Notes: generated from the letters alone by a model not told the origin. A DNA stretch of 64,000 bases from Prochilodus magdalenae (GCA_024036415.1 JAMWET010003932.1:36001-100000); one strand, 5' to 3'; shown: positions 12,614 to 23,640, counted from the first letter of the stretch. Translations and numbers: made by a program.

Positions 12614-13662
12614 CCATAAAAGTGATGCAAAGAGTTGTTCCTGCTCAGTCAGTTATTGGAGTTATTGGAATGGAAGGTGAAACGATTAAACGGTGTGCGG
12701 TTCCAGGCTATCAGGAAGCAAATCACTGCAGCCTTCTAAAGGATCCGCACATTCGGATAGAGTAGCGAGTAGCCTGCTTTTAGAATGGGGTAGAATAAAG
12801 GCCAGCTAACTGCAACAGAGGTCATTTACATATATCACTCCTAAAGGTACAAACAGATCAATAGAACTGTGAGGTTAGAAAATGGCCTGGCTACGTAAAT
12901 GACATAAGAGGTGGGCAAATATATCGAACACGGGCCCCTTAATTAACAAATGTAACTGAGCTGTGAATAAAATAGTGTTAATTAATGTTCACTGGCTTAC
13001 TAACACCTCCATACCGTGTTGTAACTGGTGGTTCAGCGCCTGCGTGTTTGATGGCAGACTGCATGCGCGTCCTTGTTCGTGTTTAGATCTACACTGCGCA
13101 GTGTTTACTTATGAACCAGGAGTTTCCCGCTAGAGTGATGTGTTTCTTCATCAGGAGCATGAACACGGAGCGAAGAGAAAACAGCTCCACCTCCCTGCTT
13201 GACCTTTTAATAGGAGGTCAGCTGTTAAGTGAATTTCGGGAATCTCATAAACACAAATTGTCGTCCGTAATCTCCTGCCATGGAGCGGAGAAATATAGCA
13301 GCGGAGGGTAATCAATCAGACACTTAGAGCCCTGCTGAGGAGGGGGGGGCATTATTCCGTCTTCTACAGGCCTCACTACAGCACGGATCCGTCTAAGCCT
13401 TAAAGCATTCCCAGTTGGGCAGAAAACAGCACATGGTATGTTGTGAGAAACCACATGAGTCTATTTGGGATCACGTCAAGATCCTGTTTCTTGGAGTTAT
13501 TGAAATACAGGATGTATGATGTAGGCCTTGGGAAAGTTTCCTAATGTACCGTTCACTCCCCAACACCATATATGAAAGTTGGAGGTCACCATCCCCAATG
13601 CGTTTACATGCATCCACAAGTTTAAGCTATAAGGACCGGATATTGTATAAGAGAGCTCATTT
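12614..13662. other. Intergenic sequence with TTAA-MITE fragments
   Basis: No gene seen. Near 12816-12850 the motif CATTTACATATATCA, followed by an AAAGGTACAAACA-type stretch, matches the interior of the TTAA-flanked MITE at 60339-60670. This is probably a decayed fragment. The frame at 13111-13311 is not supported by a domain or splice signals. Confidence 0.4.
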
Positions 13663-13677
13663 GCATATGTCATTTTT

Positions 13678-14366
13678 TTTTTTTTCTACTCTTTATTTAA
13701 AGCATTTTTTGTTTTGATACATAGGAATCACAAAAGTAGAGAAAACAAAACAAAAGGAAAAGTAAAGAAAGAACTTCAAAGTACAATCACAAATATGCAC
13801 ACACAAAAAGAAAAGAAAACATGCACAGTGGGGTGGCGGTACCCATAATTATAAGTCTTTTACATTAGAGTTCTTGTAGAATGTCCATTTCTGCCAGCTC
13901 TGCTCAGCCGCATTTTTTTGGATACGCAGAAGGTATGTCATTTTTTCCATGTTATATATCTCTTCCATTATTTCCATCCATTGTTTTATTTTTGGTGGCT
14001 CTTTTTTCAACCAGTTCTTTGTAATACCTTTCTTTACCGCCATAATCATTATTTTAAAGATATAAACATCCGCTTTTTCAATCGCACCTTCCGGAATCAG
14101 GCCAAGATATAAAATCCGTGGATCTCTCGGAACTTCATATTGGAGGACTTCCTCTATTATTTGTAATACTTCCGACCAGAGTGGTTGTAATTTCACACAT
14201 GACCAAAAAACATGCAGGTGATTGGGATTGATATGGCCACATTCTCTCCAACAAATCTGGTTTGCTTTAGTTTGTTTACTTTTGATATAGGGGGTAATAA
14301 AGTACCTTAGTAGATTCTTCCAACCGAATTCCCTCCAACTTCTAGAGCTGGTTGAAGTGAGTTGTG
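13678..14366 (-). mobile_element. 5'-truncated L1-type LINE 3' end
   Basis: Minus-strand insertion of about 690 bp. On its own strand it reads: the ORF2 C-terminal domain, a short A-rich 3' UTR and a poly-A tail (seen as the T run at 13672-13685). It is flanked by a perfect 15-bp target-site duplication. The surrounding target resembles the TTAA-MITE interior (CATTTRCATATRTCA), so the L1 probably landed in an older MITE. Confidence 0.88.
13849..14366 (-). pseudogene. L1 ORF2 C-terminal fragment with zinc-knuckle-like motif
   Basis: About 172 codons open to the 5' truncation point. It carries CWRECG, then HLHVFWSC, a Cys/Cys/His/Cys pattern followed by a PLW and I/L-rich helix. This is the zinc-binding RVT C-terminal region of L1-clade ORF2 proteins. 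The ATG at 14370 that opens the frame lies in the target-site duplication and not in the element, so it is not an original start. The endonuclease and polymerase are absent. Confidence 0.85.
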
Positions 14367-14381
14367 GCATATGTCATTTTT

Positions 14382-15215
14382 AAAGGTACAGTAACAAAAC
14401 CAGCCAAACTACCACTTTTGAGCTTCTGGTTTTGGTGTGGCCGTTTGGTTTGCAGGGCAGTGCTTGTTTTGAGCCGTGGGTGAGCTTGTAATATGGTTCG
14501 AGTGACCAAACGGTAACCAAACCTTAGCGCTGCGTCTCAGGCGATACCTCGTAAAAGCGCAGCCTGAATCGGTGGGTGATGTAATGGGGTTAGGTCACCA
14601 GCTCCCACTCCTTAACCCCTGGCCTTTGAGCTCATGAGCTGCGGGGGTATTTCTTTCCCCGCGGACACCGGAGCCGTGTTTTGGACAGGTTAAAGGAAGA
14701 GTGGTAAGTGACCTGCGATCTGTTTGTACTCACTGTAACTTTAATGCGGCCTGATAAAGGTGGATCCCATGGCCCTGTGATGGATTAAGGCTCTCCGGCC
14801 CAGCGTGGAAACTGATGCTTTTATCTCCACCGATTCAGGCCAAGCTGTGGTTCACCACACATTTAGGTTCTGCTCATTAACATTAATGAGCGGCCAACTG
14901 CACTTTCCGCCAGCCCTGGCCTGCTCGGCTTGAGACGGATCCTGTGCGTTACCTGGGGGCGTGGTGTGGACCTAATGAACGGGGGAAATCATATTTCTAC
15001 AGTTTGCCACTTCTAAAACATTCTCCGTCTGCCAAGATGTATGTATTTGGTGCCTGAGGTTTGCTTCTTTTGCGCTGGAGCTACAAGGCTAACGTAGCTA
15101 ACAGGTAATGGAACCAATTAGCATGGTGCTAGCTGCACCATCTCGAACTTTGTTAAGTTGTTAGGTAATCTCAAAATGACTGAAACCGTATACCACACTG
15201 TTATCTATGAACATG
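14382..15215. other. Unique intergenic sequence, no gene seen
   Basis: Moderately GC-rich around 14560-14970, with a few CpGs and a donor-like GTAAGTG at 14703. No coding frame or recognised element accompanies it. Confidence 0.4.
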
Positions 15216-15440
15216 ATCAAAAGCAGACTTCCAGGAGGTACAACCGTGTAGACCTTGACTCCTGACTTTCTGGGAGGCTGTGTGTTTGATTCCTGGCAAT
15301 GCCATAGGCATCTGTAGTTGGGAACCATAGAGGCCAAGACTGACCTCTCTCTGGGATTCTTGCTAGCAAGATAAGCATGTTGGGACCAGCCCAACATCAC
15401 TGCTGGAACAAAGCCCTGTACCTCCATTTTTTTCAGCCCA
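15216..15440 (+). mobile_element. Degenerate tRNA-derived SINE-like remnant
   Basis: Contains GGGAGGCTGTGTGTTTGATT then CCTGG, resembling a SINE internal promoter B box with its anticodon-arm context. A degenerate A-box-like stretch lies about 40 bp upstream. The tRNA-unrelated body follows to about 15440. The minus-strand frame here has no coding meaning. It could instead be a chance B-box match. Confidence 0.35.
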
Positions 15441-15744
15441 TAATTATTTGGATAGATATCCGTTTTCATTGACTTTCCTTTTCCTGTAAGGGAATTTCCT
15501 TTTTCCTGTAAAGGAATTCCCTTCTGCTGTACATACTGTGTTGTAACTGGTGGTTCAGAGGACGACGTTTGGTGACCAGTATAAACCAGATTATACCAGC
15601 ATTAAATTCATGGTCTTTTTTCTGCAGGGTTTGCAAAGCCCTAAAATTTGGTTAGAGGAAAAAAAAATTGAAGATATAAAAAAAAAGTAAGATATTCAAC
15701 TTTTAACTGTAGTGGAGTGAAAGTACATAGAAAAGCTACTTAAG

Positions 15745-15845
15745 CCTGCAACGGTTTAGCTCAGTCCATTCAACCCTTAGCAATTATGCCCCACTCATTC
15801 AACCCACAGCTCCGTAGCTGCAAGCATTAGGCCTACAGCAGCTTA
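15745..15845 (+). repeat. Detached minisatellite B segment
   Basis: About 100 bp with three decayed minisatellite B units. It includes CCACAGCTCCGTAGCTGCA and ATTAGGCCTACAGCAGCTTA, matching the irregular flank of the main array at about 10650-10700 with few changes. It lies 3.1 kb beyond the end of that array. Confidence 0.75.
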
Positions 15846-15959
15846 ACACAGTCACTCCCTTAACCACATTTAAGTTAACCATGTGATATGGGTAGACCTA
15901 ACTAGTGGGTGGCATTGACCACTGCCATTGTTTTAACTCTATTAGGTTGGACATGGTTT

Positions 15960-16625
15960 GATTTAAAACCTCATCTTCGATCTTCCAAAGTTCACCCACG
16001 TCACTCCACTGCTGCACTCCCTTCACTGGCTTCCTGTTGCTGCCTGATCAGATTTAAAACTCTGATGCCTACAAAGCCAAGACTGGACCAGCGCCTCCCT
16101 CCTTATAGCGATGGTGAAGAGTCGATCTGTACCTCGAGCCCTTCCAGCTTCTAGTACAACTCGACTCGAACCGCCATCACTGAGGACACAGGGAGGACAA
16201 GCGTCCAGACTCTTCTCTGTCCTGGAGCCCGGATGGTTGAATGAAGTCCCACTGGCTGTCTGAACAGCGGAGTCTCTCGCGGTCTTCAAACGCAGACTGA
16301 AGACCCGTCTCTGCGTAATGCACTTAAGTGAGGGAGCTCTAGTAGATGTGTATATGTGTAGGTACTTGTGTTGCACTTATAATGACCTTTTCACCTCTGT
16401 AGGTATGAGCACTGGGCTGGGTTGCCAGGTAGTGCACTTATGGTTTATATATGTCTGTGTATTAATCTCTAGGTACCAGCACTGGCCCCCTGTTCGGGCT
16501 GTGTCTGAGCTCATGGTGAGTTTTAGGCTCTAAGCTTCCTGTACTAGCTGGAATATCATCCAACGGAACACTAAGTTGTAAGTCGCTCTGGATGAGAGCG
16601 TCTGCTAAATGCCTTAAATGTAAAC
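15960..16625 (+). mobile_element. L2-like LINE 3' end (RT C-terminus and 3' UTR)
   Basis: The plus strand carries the decayed C-terminal block of an L2/Rex1-type ORF2. It encodes THVTPLLHSLHWLPVAA near 15990, LEPPSLRT near 16160, then SRLFSVLEPGWLNEVPLAV and FKRRLKTRL to about 16315. At least three in-frame stops or shifts interrupt it. The 3' UTR follows, with one copy of a GGTATGAGCACTGGGCTGG unit. It ends in GTAAGTCGCTCTGGATGAGA and a GCGTCTGCTAAATG tail, a tail style shared by many fish LINEs and their SINEs. Confidence 0.85.
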
Positions 16626-17103
16626 TAGGGTCATAAAGCAAAGCCAGATTTCTGGCAATTTAGAGGTCCCAACTGGAGGAGTGCCCGTATGATTAGCCTA
16701 AGCTACGCTAACATACTTTTGTAAACCACATAAGCAAGTTTGTTAGTAATTACTGAACAACTTCACATGACTTGGGAAGGGTGTATCATGATTTAGGCAT
16801 GCAGTTAGCATCATGCTAACTGTTGGGGGCTACTCCCAAAGTGCTTAGAGGAACGTTTGTTCACTTGGCGGCCATCTTTGCAATGTGGAGGCAGTTATTT
16901 ACACCCAGACTCCTCCGTCTCTGAATAGAGAGCCCAAAATACCCCAAACTGAAGGCAGGATTACCAATTTGAAGGCATATCTAAAATCTAAAATGATGAA
17001 ATCTTACAAAGCCTCGTAAATGGTTTGCAGATTTTGGCTCAGTAATTTGGCTCACTAATGGCTCGCTAATGGTTATTCCATTAGCATAACAACTTCCTCT
17101 ATG
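16626..17103. other. Intergenic sequence, no gene seen
   Basis: Low-copy-looking sequence with several GCTAAC-rich words, no convincing open frame and no recognised repeat. Confidence 0.45.
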
Positions 17104-17496
17104 TACAGGTGCTGGTCATAAAATTAGAATATCATGAAAAGTTGATTTATTTCAGTAATTCCATTCAAAAAGTAAAACTTTTATATTATATATATACTTA
17201 TTATTTACTTACTGTGTAAATATATACTTTTATATTTACACAGATTGATGTATTTCAAGTGTTTATTGTTTTTAATTTTGATGATTATAACTGACAACTA
17301 ATGAAAACCCCAAATTCAGTATCAGAAAATTAGAATATCACTTTAGACCAACACAAGGAAGGATTTTCAGAAATGTTGGCCAACTGAAAAGTATGAAGAT
17401 GAAAAGTATAAGCATGTATAGCACTCGATACTTAGTTGGGGCTCCTCAGTCTGTGGTTATGTTCATGATATTCTAATTTTATGACCAGCACCTGTA
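17104..17496. mobile_element. Tc1-type MITE with perfect 35-bp inverted ends
   Basis: A 393-bp element bounded by TA. Its first 35 bp (beginning TACAGGTGCTGGTCATAAAA) are the exact reverse complement of its last 35 bp. The interior lacks any transposase frame and includes an AT-rich tract at 17180-17230. Terminal sequence and TA target fit the Tc1/mariner superfamily. The copy looks like an internally deleted, non-autonomous derivative. Perfect ends suggest relatively recent mobilisation. Confidence 0.93.
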
Positions 17497-17635
17497 TTAA
17501 ACAGCAAGCTGATTGGCTCCTTGGGGCAGGACTTTCTCCATAAATGGATACGACGTTGAGCGATCTAAGCGGCTCTATTTTTATTGCCACTAGTGACCAT
17601 CTCCTCATTTACAACATCTCTGGAATTATGTATTT

Positions 17636-17780
17636 CAAGGATTCAAGAAGACTTCATTGTCATTCACATCACATGTGGTACAGGGGGTGGAATGAAATTG
17701 TAGTACTCAAGGACCCAGTTACACCCAGACAGCACTTAAATAAATAAAATATACATAAATATATAAAAATATAAAAAATA
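17636..17780 (-). mobile_element. LINE 3' tail fragment
   Basis: On the minus strand this reads as a LINE-like 3' UTR (TTCATTCCACCCCCTGTACC, then GAATGACAATGAAGTCTTCT) ending in a short TTGAATCC-type tail. The same tail style occurs at 38385-38450 and 56190-56243. No coding part is present. Confidence 0.5.
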
Positions 17781-18919
17781 TAGAAAGAAAGAGCAGCAAG
17801 GAGCAATTTAGCTACATTAGCCTCTTAGCTAATCCAAAACCCAAGAAGCAGGAAGCATTAGCTGGCTGTTTGGAGACGCTGGGTTGATTTTGGGTTGATC
17901 TGGGCTTTAAAACCTCTCTAAGTATAGATCCATAGGAAACCCCGAATATTAGATGCCTCCTTTTAGACCAGAGAACTAAAAGCTGTGGCTTGGACATCGA
18001 GACAGAACTGAAGGTTGGCCCTTTTAACCTAGAAAACAGATTACTCTTTACTGTAACGATCAGCAAAAGGCAAAAAGCTCTTTCCGGTTGTATTGATATC
18101 CGTTATCCAAATACTGCACATTAATACCCACATAAATCTGCGTGCATTTGAAACGCTTGCTTTGGCATTTCGACCGTTCACTGGAAAGCCACGGCGGCTT
18201 GATGGGTGTAAATCATCTGAATCATGACGGATTTTCTGCCAGTAATATAGCAGGACCCTGAGCATGGACATAACTCAGTGCTAACGGAGCCTACCATGAC
18301 CCTTGTGCATGTCCGATAGGGCCATGCGATCGACGTGACAGTTTGACCCCAGTTGACCTCTGCGGCCAATCAGGCTAATAGCAGCCGTAAGCTAGAGGCC
18401 CAGTTTGTAGCTCCGCTCGGACTGCAGGGCTCTAACTTCGGAGATGCTTTAACTGTCCAGCCTGGTGCCGCTACTCATGGAGGGAGCCTCATTAGCACTG
18501 ACCTCTCTCTCTCTCAGCAGGGCTGTTAAACTTAACGGCCTTAACGAACCGCCGCCATAATGCTGTAGGGCTCTAACTCTGCGGCTAACGTCTCACTGGA
18601 GAATCCCAGCTTATCTCACCGTTTCAGAAACTGCATTTGTGCTAATTGATAAAAGCATATGTTTAGGTATGTAAATGTTGGCGACAGGAAAAAAAATCCA
18701 TACTGATTATGGGATGTGTGAGGGATCAATGATTTCAAATCTGCATAAATTGATTTTCATAATCTTTATGGCATTAGCATTCTGGTATAAGAGCAAGGAT
18801 GTGAGCCATTGCATGAAAGCACATATTGAAAAAACTATATATTACAATTTATTGTATTTATATTTGGAAATGGGAATTATTATATGACATCATAGGACAA
18901 TACTGGTCCAAAAATGTCC
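17781..18919. other. Intergenic sequence, no gene seen
   Basis: No open frame with recognisable domains, no RNA gene and no clear repeat. The overlapping minus-strand frames at 17812-18369 share no similarity with any family I know. Confidence 0.5.
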
Positions 18920-19102
18920 TCTGGATTCAGATTCAAGATTCAAGGAGCAGAATGTTTGTATGGTATGCGGTATCTGTGCAAATGACAGAACTGTACCATA
19001 GCAGCCAAACATAGATTCAACTTTCACTGTTAAGCCTAAGCAGAATAATACTGGTCCTTATATAGGAGTGGTAAACTGAATCACAAGGGTGTGTGCAAAA
19101 AG
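18920..19102 (-). mobile_element. Probable 3' terminus of the minus-strand LINE at 20421-20960
   Basis: The plus strand begins with GATTCAGATTCAAGATTCAA, a short tandem tail of the kind that ends other LINE copies in this window. UTR-like sequence follows and runs straight into minisatellite C. If it belongs to the LINE at 20421-20960, the array sits inside that element's 3' UTR. The link is inferred from order and orientation. Confidence 0.4.
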
Positions 19103-20420
19103 TGCAGTCTGTGCAGTTAAGCAGTCTTTAATGTTCTGGTGGTCAGTCTGTGCAGTTAAGCAGTCTGTAATATTCTGGTGGTCAGTCTGTGCAGTTAGGC
19201 TGCCTGGAATGTTCTGGTAGTCAGTCTGTGTAGTTTAGCAGTCTGTAATGTTCCAGTGGTCAGTCTGTGCAGTTAAGCAGTCTTTAATGTTCTGGTGGTC
19301 AGTCTGTGCAGTTAAGTAGTCTTTAATGTTCTGGTGGTCAGTCTGTGCAGTTAAGCAGTCTGTAATATTCTGGTGGTCAGTCTGTGCAGTTAGGCTGCCT
19401 GGAATGTTCTGGTAGTCAGTCTGTGTAGTTTAGCAGTCTGTAATGTTCCGGTGGTCAGTCTGTGCAGTTAAGCAGTCTTTAATGTTCTGGTGGTCAGTCT
19501 GTGTAGTTAAGCGGTATGTAATGTTCTGGTGGTCAGTCTGTGCAGTTAAGCAGTCTTTAATGTTCTGGTGGTCAGTCTGTGCAGTTAAGCAGTCTGTAAT
19601 GTTCTGGTGGTCAGTCTGTGTAGTTAAGCAGTCTGTAATGTTCTGGTGGTCAGTCTGTGCAGGTAAGCGGTCTGTAATGTTCTGGTGGTCAGTGTGTGTA
19701 GTTGAGCAGTCTGTAATGTTCTGGTGGTCAGTCTGTACAGATAAGCAGTCTGTAATGTTCTGGTGGTCAGTCTGTGTAGTTAAGCGGTATGTAATGTTCT
19801 GGTGGTCAGTCTGTGTAGTTAAGCGTATGTAATGTTCTGGGGGTCAGTCTGTGTAGTTAAGCGGTCTGTATATTCTGGTGGTCAGTCTGTGTAGTTAAGC
19901 GTATGTAATGTTCTGGTGGTCAGTCTGTACAGCTAAGCAGTCTGTAATGTTCTAGCGGTCAGTTTATGCGGTTAAGCAGTCTGTAATGTTCTGGTGGTCA
20001 GTCTGTGTAGTTAAGCGTATGTAATGTTCTGGTAGTCAGTCTGTGTTGTTAAGCAGTCTGTAATGTTCTAGCGGTCAGTTTATGCGGTTAAGCAGTCTGT
20101 AATGTTCTGGTGGTCAGTCTGTGTAGTTAAGCAGTCTGTAATGTTCTGGTGGTCAGTCTGTGTAGTTAAGCAGTGTTTATGTTCTGGTGGTCAGTCTGTG
20201 CAGTTAGGCTGCCTGGAATGTTCTGGTGGTCAGTCTGTGCAGGTAAGCAGTCTTAATGTTCTGGTTGACAATCTGTGCAGTCAAGCAGTGTTTATGTTCT
20301 GGTGGTCAGTCTGTGTAGTTAAGCAGTCTGTAATGTTCTGGTGGTCAGTCTGTGCGGTTAGGCTGCCTGGAATGTTCTGGTGGTCAGTTTGTGCAGTTAA
20401 CCAGTCTGTAAAAAGTTAAG
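19103..20420. repeat. 39-bp minisatellite C
   Basis: About 33 copies of a 39-bp unit containing GCAGTTAAGCAGTCTGTAAT and GTTCTGGTGGTCAGTCTGT. Variants such as AGGCTGCCTGGAATG recur at intervals, indicating block duplication. The MFWWSVC-repeat frames at 19443-19832 and 20102-20419 result from the multiple-of-three period and are not genes. Confidence 0.96.
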
Positions 20421-20960
20421 CACTTAAGCAGTCTGTTCTGGTGCTCATCATAGGGCAGAGGACTGAGTTTGGACTACTCAGGACTGGTCAGATGCTTGTG
20501 GCGGAGGAGGTAGACTGGTTGTTGGAGGTAGCGAGGTGTTCAGAGCTCTGATGGCCTGGGGGTAGAAGCTGTTCCGTAAGCTGGTGGCTCCTGATTTCAT
20601 GCTCCTGTATCATCTCCCAGACGGTAGAGGTGTGAAGAGGTGGTCTTGAGGGTGGGCTTTGTCCTTGATGATCTTGTGGGCCCTCCTGAGGACTCTGGAG
20701 TGGTAGATGTCCTCTAGTGGTGGAAGGGCCATTCCTGTGATGGACTGGGCTGTCCTGAACACCCGTTGCAGACACTTGCAGTCGTGGGCGAGTAGCTTCC
20801 AATCCAGACTGTGATGGAGCTGGTGAGAATACTTTCAGTTATGCAGCAGTTCCTCAGAATTCCGGCCGGCATGCCAGTTTTCTTGAGTCTTCGCAGGAAG
20901 TCCAGCCGTTGTTGTGCCTTTTTGACCAGTTGTGTTGTATTGTGTTATGTGACCAGGTGA
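20421..20960 (-). pseudogene. LINE reverse transcriptase C-terminal fragment (Rex/RTE-like)
   Basis: Translating the minus strand from about 20940 downward gives KKAQQRLDFLRRLKKTGMP, then ESILTSSITVWIGS, LQRVFRTAQSITGMALPPL, then RRAHKIIKDKAHP and HLFTPLPSGR. An in-frame TGA follows, then YRSMKSGATSLRNSFYPQAI up to a stop near 20483. This is the conserved thumb/C-terminal region of a common fish LINE group (same family as 38455-38945). One stop codon and 5' truncation make it non-functional. Minisatellite C begins about 60 bp after its stop codon. Confidence 0.88.
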
Positions 20961-21475
20961 GATCAGGGAACATCTTCAGTGATGCATTTCAGTTATGGAC
21001 TGAAAGTTTGGAATCTCCACCTTCCTCCCGTTTACACCCCTTGTTTCAATAAGCTGTACGTCAGAAACGAGCGAATATATAACTGCAGCACTGTCTGAGA
21101 CGCCAGTCGCTCCTGAGGGGTTAACAGCTGCACGGCTGTCATGTGAAGAGCTGTGAAGCTGCTTGGGTCTGAATTGAACTGAATTCTGCACATGCCACGT
21201 GGTGCTGGGCTGGGATCTCAGGTTGGGTGCAGGGCGAAATCTCTCGCCACTGTGAGGGGAGGGAGGGGATTGTAGATTTGGGTTAAAGATGGAGGAGCAG
21301 TGGGGGATTAGAACAGTAAAGCCCCTCAGAGTCTCCTGATCCATCCCGCCCGAGACCTCGGCCTTCAGGGCAGACCGGCCAACGTGTCATAGCGCCTTAA
21401 GCTGGCCAGTGGGGAACAGCTGGGTGGGCAGGATGCTGGATCTGCTCTCACCCAGCTGCTCACTGCTGGCACACG
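20961..21475. other. Intergenic sequence, no gene seen
   Basis: A 122-codon minus-strand frame at 20976-21344 has no recognisable domain. No repeat family identified. Confidence 0.45.
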
Positions 21476-21793
21476 TACAGTTGTGTGCATAGGTTTGAGC
21501 AGCCCCTGTCAAATGACATGACGAGGGGAAATAAGTGAACGGAGCCTAGTGCACAATTTCTATCTTGCTGGGATTAACCAAAAATGAATTATTCTATAAA
21601 AATATGAAACGAAATATCAAAGGTGCCATAACTTTTGCACTGGCTACATTCTAATTGTAATGTTTTCATTATTTCCATTGTGCTAAATGTAGTAATGAAC
21701 CTTAACTGTGCTTTAAATGTGCAGAAGTGAGTTCAATTACTCCCTCTTTAACAAAACACCGGGGTGCCAAAACTTTTGCACAACACACCTGTA
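21476..21793. mobile_element. Tc1-type MITE, decayed
   Basis: A 318-bp element starting TACAGTTGTGTGCATAGGTT and ending in the imperfect complement (CCAAAACTTTTGCACAACAC then ACCTGTA), flanked by TA. Terminal words of the 'tgtgcaaaagttt' type are typical of fish Tc1 derivatives. It has no transposase frame and its ends carry several mismatches, so it is older than the element at 17104-17496. Confidence 0.75.
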
Positions 21794-22245
21794 CACCCAC
21801 CGGCCACCTCTTTATGTACACCTGCTTGTATTCACACTCATTGTCCATTTTATCAGCTCCACTGAGCATAGGGGAGCACGTAGGGAGTCAGGACCCCCAT
21901 AGGACCACCACAGAGTAGGTATGATGTGGGTGGTGGATCGTTCTCAGCACTGCAGTGACACTGACGTGGTGCTGGTGTGAGTGGATCAGACACAGCAGTG
22001 CTGCTGGACACCTCAGGGTCACTAACTAACACACTAATGCCTCACCACTATGTCAGTGTCACACCACCCAAACACTACCTGCTCTGTGGTGGTCCTGTGG
22101 GGGTCCTGACCTTTGAAGAACAGGGTGAAAGGGATAATGAAATTTGCAGAGATACAGATGGACTACAGTCGGTAATTGTAGAACTACAAAGTGCGTCTCT
22201 ATGGTAAGTGGAGCTGATAAAATAAAAATGAGTATGAACAAAAAC
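21794..22245. mobile_element. Long-inverted-repeat element, copy 1 (short form)
   Basis: Foldback structure. The left part has TTTATCAGCTCCACTGAGCA, CCATAGGACCACCACAGAG and GTGGATCAGACACAGCAGTG. The right part has the complementary CTCTGTGGTGGTCCTGTGGG, a GAAGAACAGGGTGAAAG stretch and GTAAGTGGAGCTGATAAAAT. It has no coding capacity. The same family recurs at 32424-33800 and 61560-61950. The outer sequence (CACCGGCCACCTCTTTATGT) resembles Tc1-like termini, suggesting a non-autonomous foldback derivative. Confidence 0.8.
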
Positions 22246-22859
22246 CTTAGCAACTAATTTAAGATGCTCCACCTCCACCTCCACCTCGACCTCCACCCTG
22301 CCACTCATTTAAGCAAAGTAACTTGGTAGTAAAAGCACTAGCTAGCCTGGCTTTGTCCAGGCTTATAATTAACACTGCCATAAGCCACAGGGTCTGAGAC
22401 GAGTGTGTGATGATCTGCCAGCTGTTAACTTCAGTAGCTACACTGTGTACTGCTGTGGTGTGGAAGTTTTATGACGAATGCTCCAAAATCTATTCATATG
22501 ATCTGCTTCTAATTCTCGTTTTTTGTTTTTCCCCTCTTTTTTGGGGGGGCGGGACGGTGGAAATATGCTGGTAGGCCCATTGTGTTGGTCCATGCTGGTC
22601 CCCAGATAGCAAGCACTGGCTTGATAAGGTCATCACCCTGCTGAGCGTATGCCACTGCTAGTTCACCCTCTGACCTCCCAGATTACTGTCCTGCATACAA
22701 GGTCTAACTAGTTTTTGATCTCCATGAACAGATTTAAAATGCACAGGGACTTTTATTTTGGAAATACAGGCCTTACACACATTCCACAGAAAGGTAATAA
22801 CTAGGCTTGGTATAAAAATGAAATTAAAATGTAAAGTAATTTTACCATCCCTCATGTTT
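22246..22859. other. Intergenic sequence, no gene seen
   Basis: A short CCACCT hexanucleotide run lies at about 22267-22300. Nothing else was recognised. Confidence 0.5.
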
Positions 22860-23640
22860 TCTGGCTATGTGCTTATGTGGTTCCTTGCTCTGCCCCTTTG
22901 TCATTCTCCTCACCTGTGTCTGATCTGTTGCCCCACCCTGTGATTGTTCCATTTATTTACATTTACGGCATTTAGCTGCCGCTCTTGTCCAGAGAGACTT
23001 ACAAGGTTAACTGTATTACAGGTGGGCCAGTGTGGTGTTAGGAGTCTTGCCCAAGGACTCTTATTGGTGTAGCACAGCACAGTCACCCAGACCGGGATTC
23101 GAACCCCAGTCTTCGACATGTGATGGTGGTGGCTCCCTGGTGGGTAGTGGTGTTATTCACGCCCCTTGTGTTTGTCCTGTAGCTTGTCTGCGATGGTTTG
23201 GTGGTTGTGATGTCCAGCTTGGTGTATCTATCCCTGGTCGTTTCTTCTTTGTTCTGTTTGTTCTCGTTTTGTGTTCCAGTTGGTTCTGTAAGAGAAAGTT
23301 ATTGGCGAGGGGCAGATCCTCATGATTTCCATGTTGGACCACATGGGGGCGCCGATCACTGGGGTCTTATAAACTGTGGGCTCAGCCGGAAATGTGGGGC
23401 TGGAGCAACGGTGGGAAACGGTGCTGCTTTGAACGCTTCACATCGGGCTCTCTCCTTGGGTCTCCCTCTTCTCTTCTGTGGACATCCTTCCTCAAAATAC
23501 ACAACCTGAACGCTACCACGAATACAGCTTGAGCTGCCCGACCATGGGCTTATGGACCGAGCTGCCCCAAAACACCCTTTCAAGGTGACATGAAGACCCG
23601 GACTTCAGGTGAGATGGTCTCCCAGTGGGTCCAACCAGTT
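22860..23640 (+). other. Possible LTR-like sequence interrupted by a SINE
   Basis: CTCCTCACCTGTGTCTGATC at about 22907 and CACGCCCCTTGTGTTTGTCC at about 23158 look like parts of one fish LTR-type repeat, separated by the SINE at 22950-23160. GC-rich sequence follows to about 23640, with no retroviral or gag/pol frame. This is a weak, composition-based call. Confidence 0.3.
22950..23160 (-). mobile_element. tRNA-derived SINE with L2-type tail, copy 1
   Basis: Minus-strand SINE. Its RNA-polymerase-III B box is canonical: the plus strand GGATTCGAACCCC at about 23095-23107 is the complement of GGGGTTCGAATCC. The A-box region near 23145-23160 is decayed. The body contains CCAAGGACTCTTATTGGTGT, shared with the copy at 40655-40828. 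The 3' end (plus strand CATTTACGGCATTTAGCTGC) is the complement of the LINE tail at 16590-16625, so the SINE probably borrowed L2-type machinery. Confidence 0.85.

Larger units (their letters stand above)
13663..14381. repeat. 15-bp target-site duplication flanking an L1 insertion
   Basis: The word GCATATGTCATTTTT is present at 13663-13677 and again at 14367-14381, immediately outside the L1 fragment. It is the direct-repeat scar expected from target-primed reverse transcription. Its T-rich 3' part merges with the poly-T start of the minus-strand element. Confidence 0.9.

Noticed and set aside
14690..14710. Splice donor AGTG/GTAAGTG as evidence of a gene
   Set aside because: An isolated donor consensus occurs often by chance; no open frame or acceptor is associated.
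23091..23112. Stand-alone tRNA gene suggested by GGATTCGAACCCC
   Set aside because: Only a B box with no foldable 73-base cloverleaf or matching A box at the right distance; the body and L2-type tail show it is a SINE.
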